A program made the position numbers and the translations under genes. The notes below the pieces were generated by a model, which was given only the letters and a program-made list of their open reading frames with translations, had not been told where the DNA came from and made no database searches. 64,000 nucleotides of DNA from Omphiscola glabra (lineage: Eukaryota > Mollusca > Gastropoda > Lymnaeidae): contig OZ024810.1 in assembly GCA_964017045.1 (NCBI GenBank), positions 18,099,204 to 18,163,203 of the forward strand, in the 5' to 3' direction. Of this stretch, positions 61,425 to 64,000 are shown piece after piece; position 1 is the first letter of the stretch, and every line of letters begins with the position of its first letter.

Positions 61425-61765
61425 AGTGCATTTCAAGTTTCAATTATAACGGAGAGCAAGTGAAATGAACAGTGCAGTCTGTACTAAAACAAAAACCCAA
61501 CTAGTTCTGAATCTAGTATAAATAAATGTGTAATATAAAACACACTTTGGCTACCAATGTCATCATCATCATCCAACTACTACTAACGAAACATGCAAAG
61601 TCAGTCAAGCATTTCAGAGAAAAAGAGCCCAGCCAAAAATGAGTCACATTTAAGCCAAGACTTTTTAAAATGACCATTATTCATAATCTGTTTCTGTAAT
61701 TTTTTGTTTTCATGTGACAATAATTCATCTATCGTATTTATGGCTGTCTGATATACAATCTTAAA

Positions 61766-61767
61766 CT

Positions 61768-61803
<36 letters not shown>

Positions 61804-61812
61804 CCTATATAT
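61766..61812. repeat. TA microsatellite
   Basis: About sixteen TA dinucleotides followed by AGGCCTATATATAT. Confidence 0.9.
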
Positions 61813-61859
61813 ATTAAAAAAGCAAAAAAGAACTTTACCCTTACGCTACTCTCAATTTC

Positions 61860-61975
61860 CACTTACTAAATGAATTGTAGAACACTACTTTTGATCCACT
61901 TACTAAATGAATTGTAGAACACTACTTTTGATCCACTTACTAAATGAATTGTAGAACACTACTTTTGACTTTGAA
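61860..61975. repeat. 37-bp tandem repeat, three copies
   Basis: Copies of ACTTACTAAATGAATTGTAG followed by AACACTACTTTTGATCC, nearly perfect. Confidence 0.92.
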
Positions 61976-62554
61976 AGAAGTATTGACTTATTTTTCAACA
62001 AGAACACATTTAAATAAGCCTATTAGACAAAGTTTTTTCTACTGAATGCATTGTTTTAATAAACAGACTAAACAAACTTAAAATGTGCAAAGTGATAAGT
62101 TAATGGAGTAAACATATAAGAAGGATTTGCTGGATTTGTTGTAAGGTAGACATGAAAAAATAATAAAAATAATTTCAGCTACTCTTAACCATACCAGCTA
62201 CTATCAAATTTGTTAGCAGTATTTGTTTTTACAGCCAGTCATCCTGTTGACTACTTAACTTCAGTAAAGCATGACAATATAAATAATCATGTGGCAGACA
62301 GCAACATAAGCTAAAAAGATATATATAAAAAAAAGTGTATATATTGTTTCTAACTGAAGCAGATGATTGTGTGTAGCCAAGCCCAAATCCCGTTACGGCC
62401 TAACAGCCCCACAGCAAAAGTAGGTAGATATGTCAGCTAGTTAGTTCTGTTATGCCAAGAAAGTAGCAGATATGTTGTGCCCCGTGAGCGTCACTAGGGG
62501 GGCTCACACAGGAGCACACGTTAAAAATAGCAAACTCTTATAATAGGTTGTTAC
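61976..62554. other. Intronic/intergenic AT-rich sequence
   Basis: No feature recognised. Confidence 0.4.
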
Positions 62555-63250
62555 CCTTTTCCTGTTGAGAACTAGGTTGGATGGTGGCAGCTCGTCCCCC
62601 TGACCTCCGATAACACGGACATTGGTGACCGCTGATGTACCTGTCCTTTGATGTCGTCTGTCTACTGGATCCAAATTTGATGGACCTCTGCGGTCAGTGC
62701 TCAAAATTCTGTTATCAGCTATAGCATTGTCCCCACTCTGAGACAGTCTCCTTCTCTCAATCTCTGCTTGGCGATTTTTCTCCCTGACTTCTCTCTCTTT
62801 TATTAACCTCTGCCTCTCTTCTTCTCGACGTTTTCTTTCTTCTTCATGCTTTTTTCTTTCTGCTAACCTACGTTCTTCAGCTTTTCTTCTCTCCTCTTGA
62901 ATCTGTTGATCACTTCTATTCTCTTCTTCTTTCCTTTCATTTTCAATTCTCCTGTGTTCCTGCTCCAAAAGAATTCTCTTATTGTTTTCTTCTTCAAGTC
63001 TTGCTCTTTTATCTCTTTCCTCTTGTCTTCTTATCAATTCCCTTTGTCTTTCGTCTTCTCTTTGTCTCCTCCTTTTTCCCTCCTCCTCTCTTTCTCTTTG
63101 TCTCTTTTTCTCCTCCAACTGCCGCAGGTACCTAATTTTCTCTGCCTCATCCCTGTCAATGGCTCTACCATCAGGCACATTCCCCTCAGCAGCCAGAGTA
63201 CCTTGGTCTCGGCCGGTGCGGTTTTCGTCTATGATTGATGGTTTGGGATT
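62555..63250 (-). CDS. Exon encoding a highly charged Arg/Glu coiled coil
   Basis: 696 bp (232 codons), phase 0 on both sides, from acceptor CATGCTTAG to donor AAAAGG|GTAACA. The frame has an upstream stop inside the acceptor, so it is an internal exon. It begins NPKPSIIDENRTGRDQGTLA, then DEAEKIRYLRQLEEKKRQRE, continues as a long Arg/Glu/Lys helix (REREEEGKRRRQREDERQRE, EERKRREEERQRLIKEREVR) to about residue 165, and ends in a polar, non-helical tail (NLDPVDRRHQRTGTSA, GGQGDELPPSNLVLN). Similar helices occur in MAP7/ensconsin, caldesmon and trichohyalin-like proteins, but no specific family is recognised. It lies upstream of, and on the same strand as, the endostatin exons. Confidence 0.75.
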
Positions 63251-63289
63251 CTAAGCATGCAGGATTGACAAGTGGCGGTGGGTGATGGG

Positions 63290-63315
63290 AAAAAAAAAAG
63301 GGGGGGGGGGGGAAC
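63290..63315. repeat. Poly-A/poly-G tract
   Basis: A run of A followed by about thirteen G, just upstream of the coiled-coil exon. Confidence 0.8.
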
Positions 63316-63469
63316 ACATTTTCCCAAAATATGAGTGGAGGGAAGAAAAAAACAAACATATGAGTTGGCCTTAACAACAAATTTGTTAATTAAACAAGAG
63401 ATCAGTTTTAAAAGAAACGATACTTTGTCTCCACTTGTGCATGTTCATTTGATTTTACCATTTTCCATG

Positions 63470-63745
63470 CCAACACTCTCAATGTAATCTATGTCTATAT
63501 AAAATCCCTCAATGTTATCTATATCAATATCAAATCTCTCAATGTTATCTATATCAATATAAAATCTTTCAATGTTATCTATATCTACATCAAATCTCTC
63601 AATGTAATCTACGGCCATATAAAATCTCTAAATGTTTTCTGTATCAAATAAACTCTCTACATTACCTTTATCCGTATCAACCCTCTCAATGTACCTCATT
63701 CCAATATGAACCCTTAATGTTATCTACATCCATATCAACTCTCTC
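63470..63745. repeat. Degenerate 30-bp minisatellite, about nine copies
   Basis: Copies of CTCTCAATGTTATCTATATC followed by AATATAAAAT, with many substitutions; older than the other minisatellites. Confidence 0.85.
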
Positions 63746-64000
63746 AATGCTGTCTATATCTTAACATTGACAATAAATTAAACTCTAATTTAAACATCTT
63801 GCTTAAGACACATAATCCAGCATCACCTGCTGTCTATAACATTCTTTATTCTGCCTCCCATTGTTTGTTTCACTGTACACAACATCAACAAACAATGGGG
63901 AGGGTTGGAGACCTTGACATTTAACCTTGCCAACTTTTCCTTTAAATCATTGAATTTATCATAAGCACAGTAATGAATGGTACAATTTTGCCTAATCCAG

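Noticed and set aside
62897..63254. Ser/Leu/Phe-rich plus-strand ORFs
   Set aside because: Antisense shadows of the Arg/Glu coiled-coil exon.

Overview
This window is eukaryotic nuclear DNA: AT-rich and intron-rich, full of transposon debris and minisatellites, with no bacterial gene organisation. The recognisable host exons, the LINE types and a SPIN-like hAT element point to a mollusc, probably a gastropod. That assignment is an inference.

Layout. (1) 1-22582 is a tandem array of about 1.04 kb units. Each unit has an AT-rich spacer of about 400 bp and a 570-700 bp CCA/ACC-rich, nearly G-free cassette. The cassette is bounded by splice-like signals (TAATAG|GTGC on the left, ATCTG|GTAAGT on the right). 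Unit types recur in blocks, which indicates higher-order duplication. One unit is interrupted by a G-rich VNTR. Cassette lengths are multiples of three in only 7 of 17 units and only one unit stays open in the tested phase, so I read the array as an exon-like satellite, not a proven protein gene. (2) 22.6-55 kb holds, on the minus strand, scattered exons of a bicarbonate transporter (SLC4 family): about 47.44, 46.3, 45.25, 40.5 and 25.8 kb. Two lesions (a 29-bp tandem duplication and a one-base frameshift) suggest a damaged copy or assembly errors. The long intervals between exons carry nested hAT and piggyBac-like elements, LINE fragments, MITEs and about ten minisatellites. (3) 55.7-58.1 kb, minus strand, carries four clean exons encoding a complete endostatin domain, the C-terminus of a collagen XV/XVIII-type (multiplexin) protein. 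(4) 62.55-63.25 kb, minus strand, is a phase-0/phase-0 exon for a highly charged coiled coil. It lies upstream of the endostatin exons with no visible collagen exons between, so it is either part of that transcript or nested in its intron.

The two host genes lie on the same strand (multiplexin upstream of SLC4). Most of the remaining sequence is repeat-derived or shows no recognisable gene. No tRNA, rRNA or CRISPR was seen.
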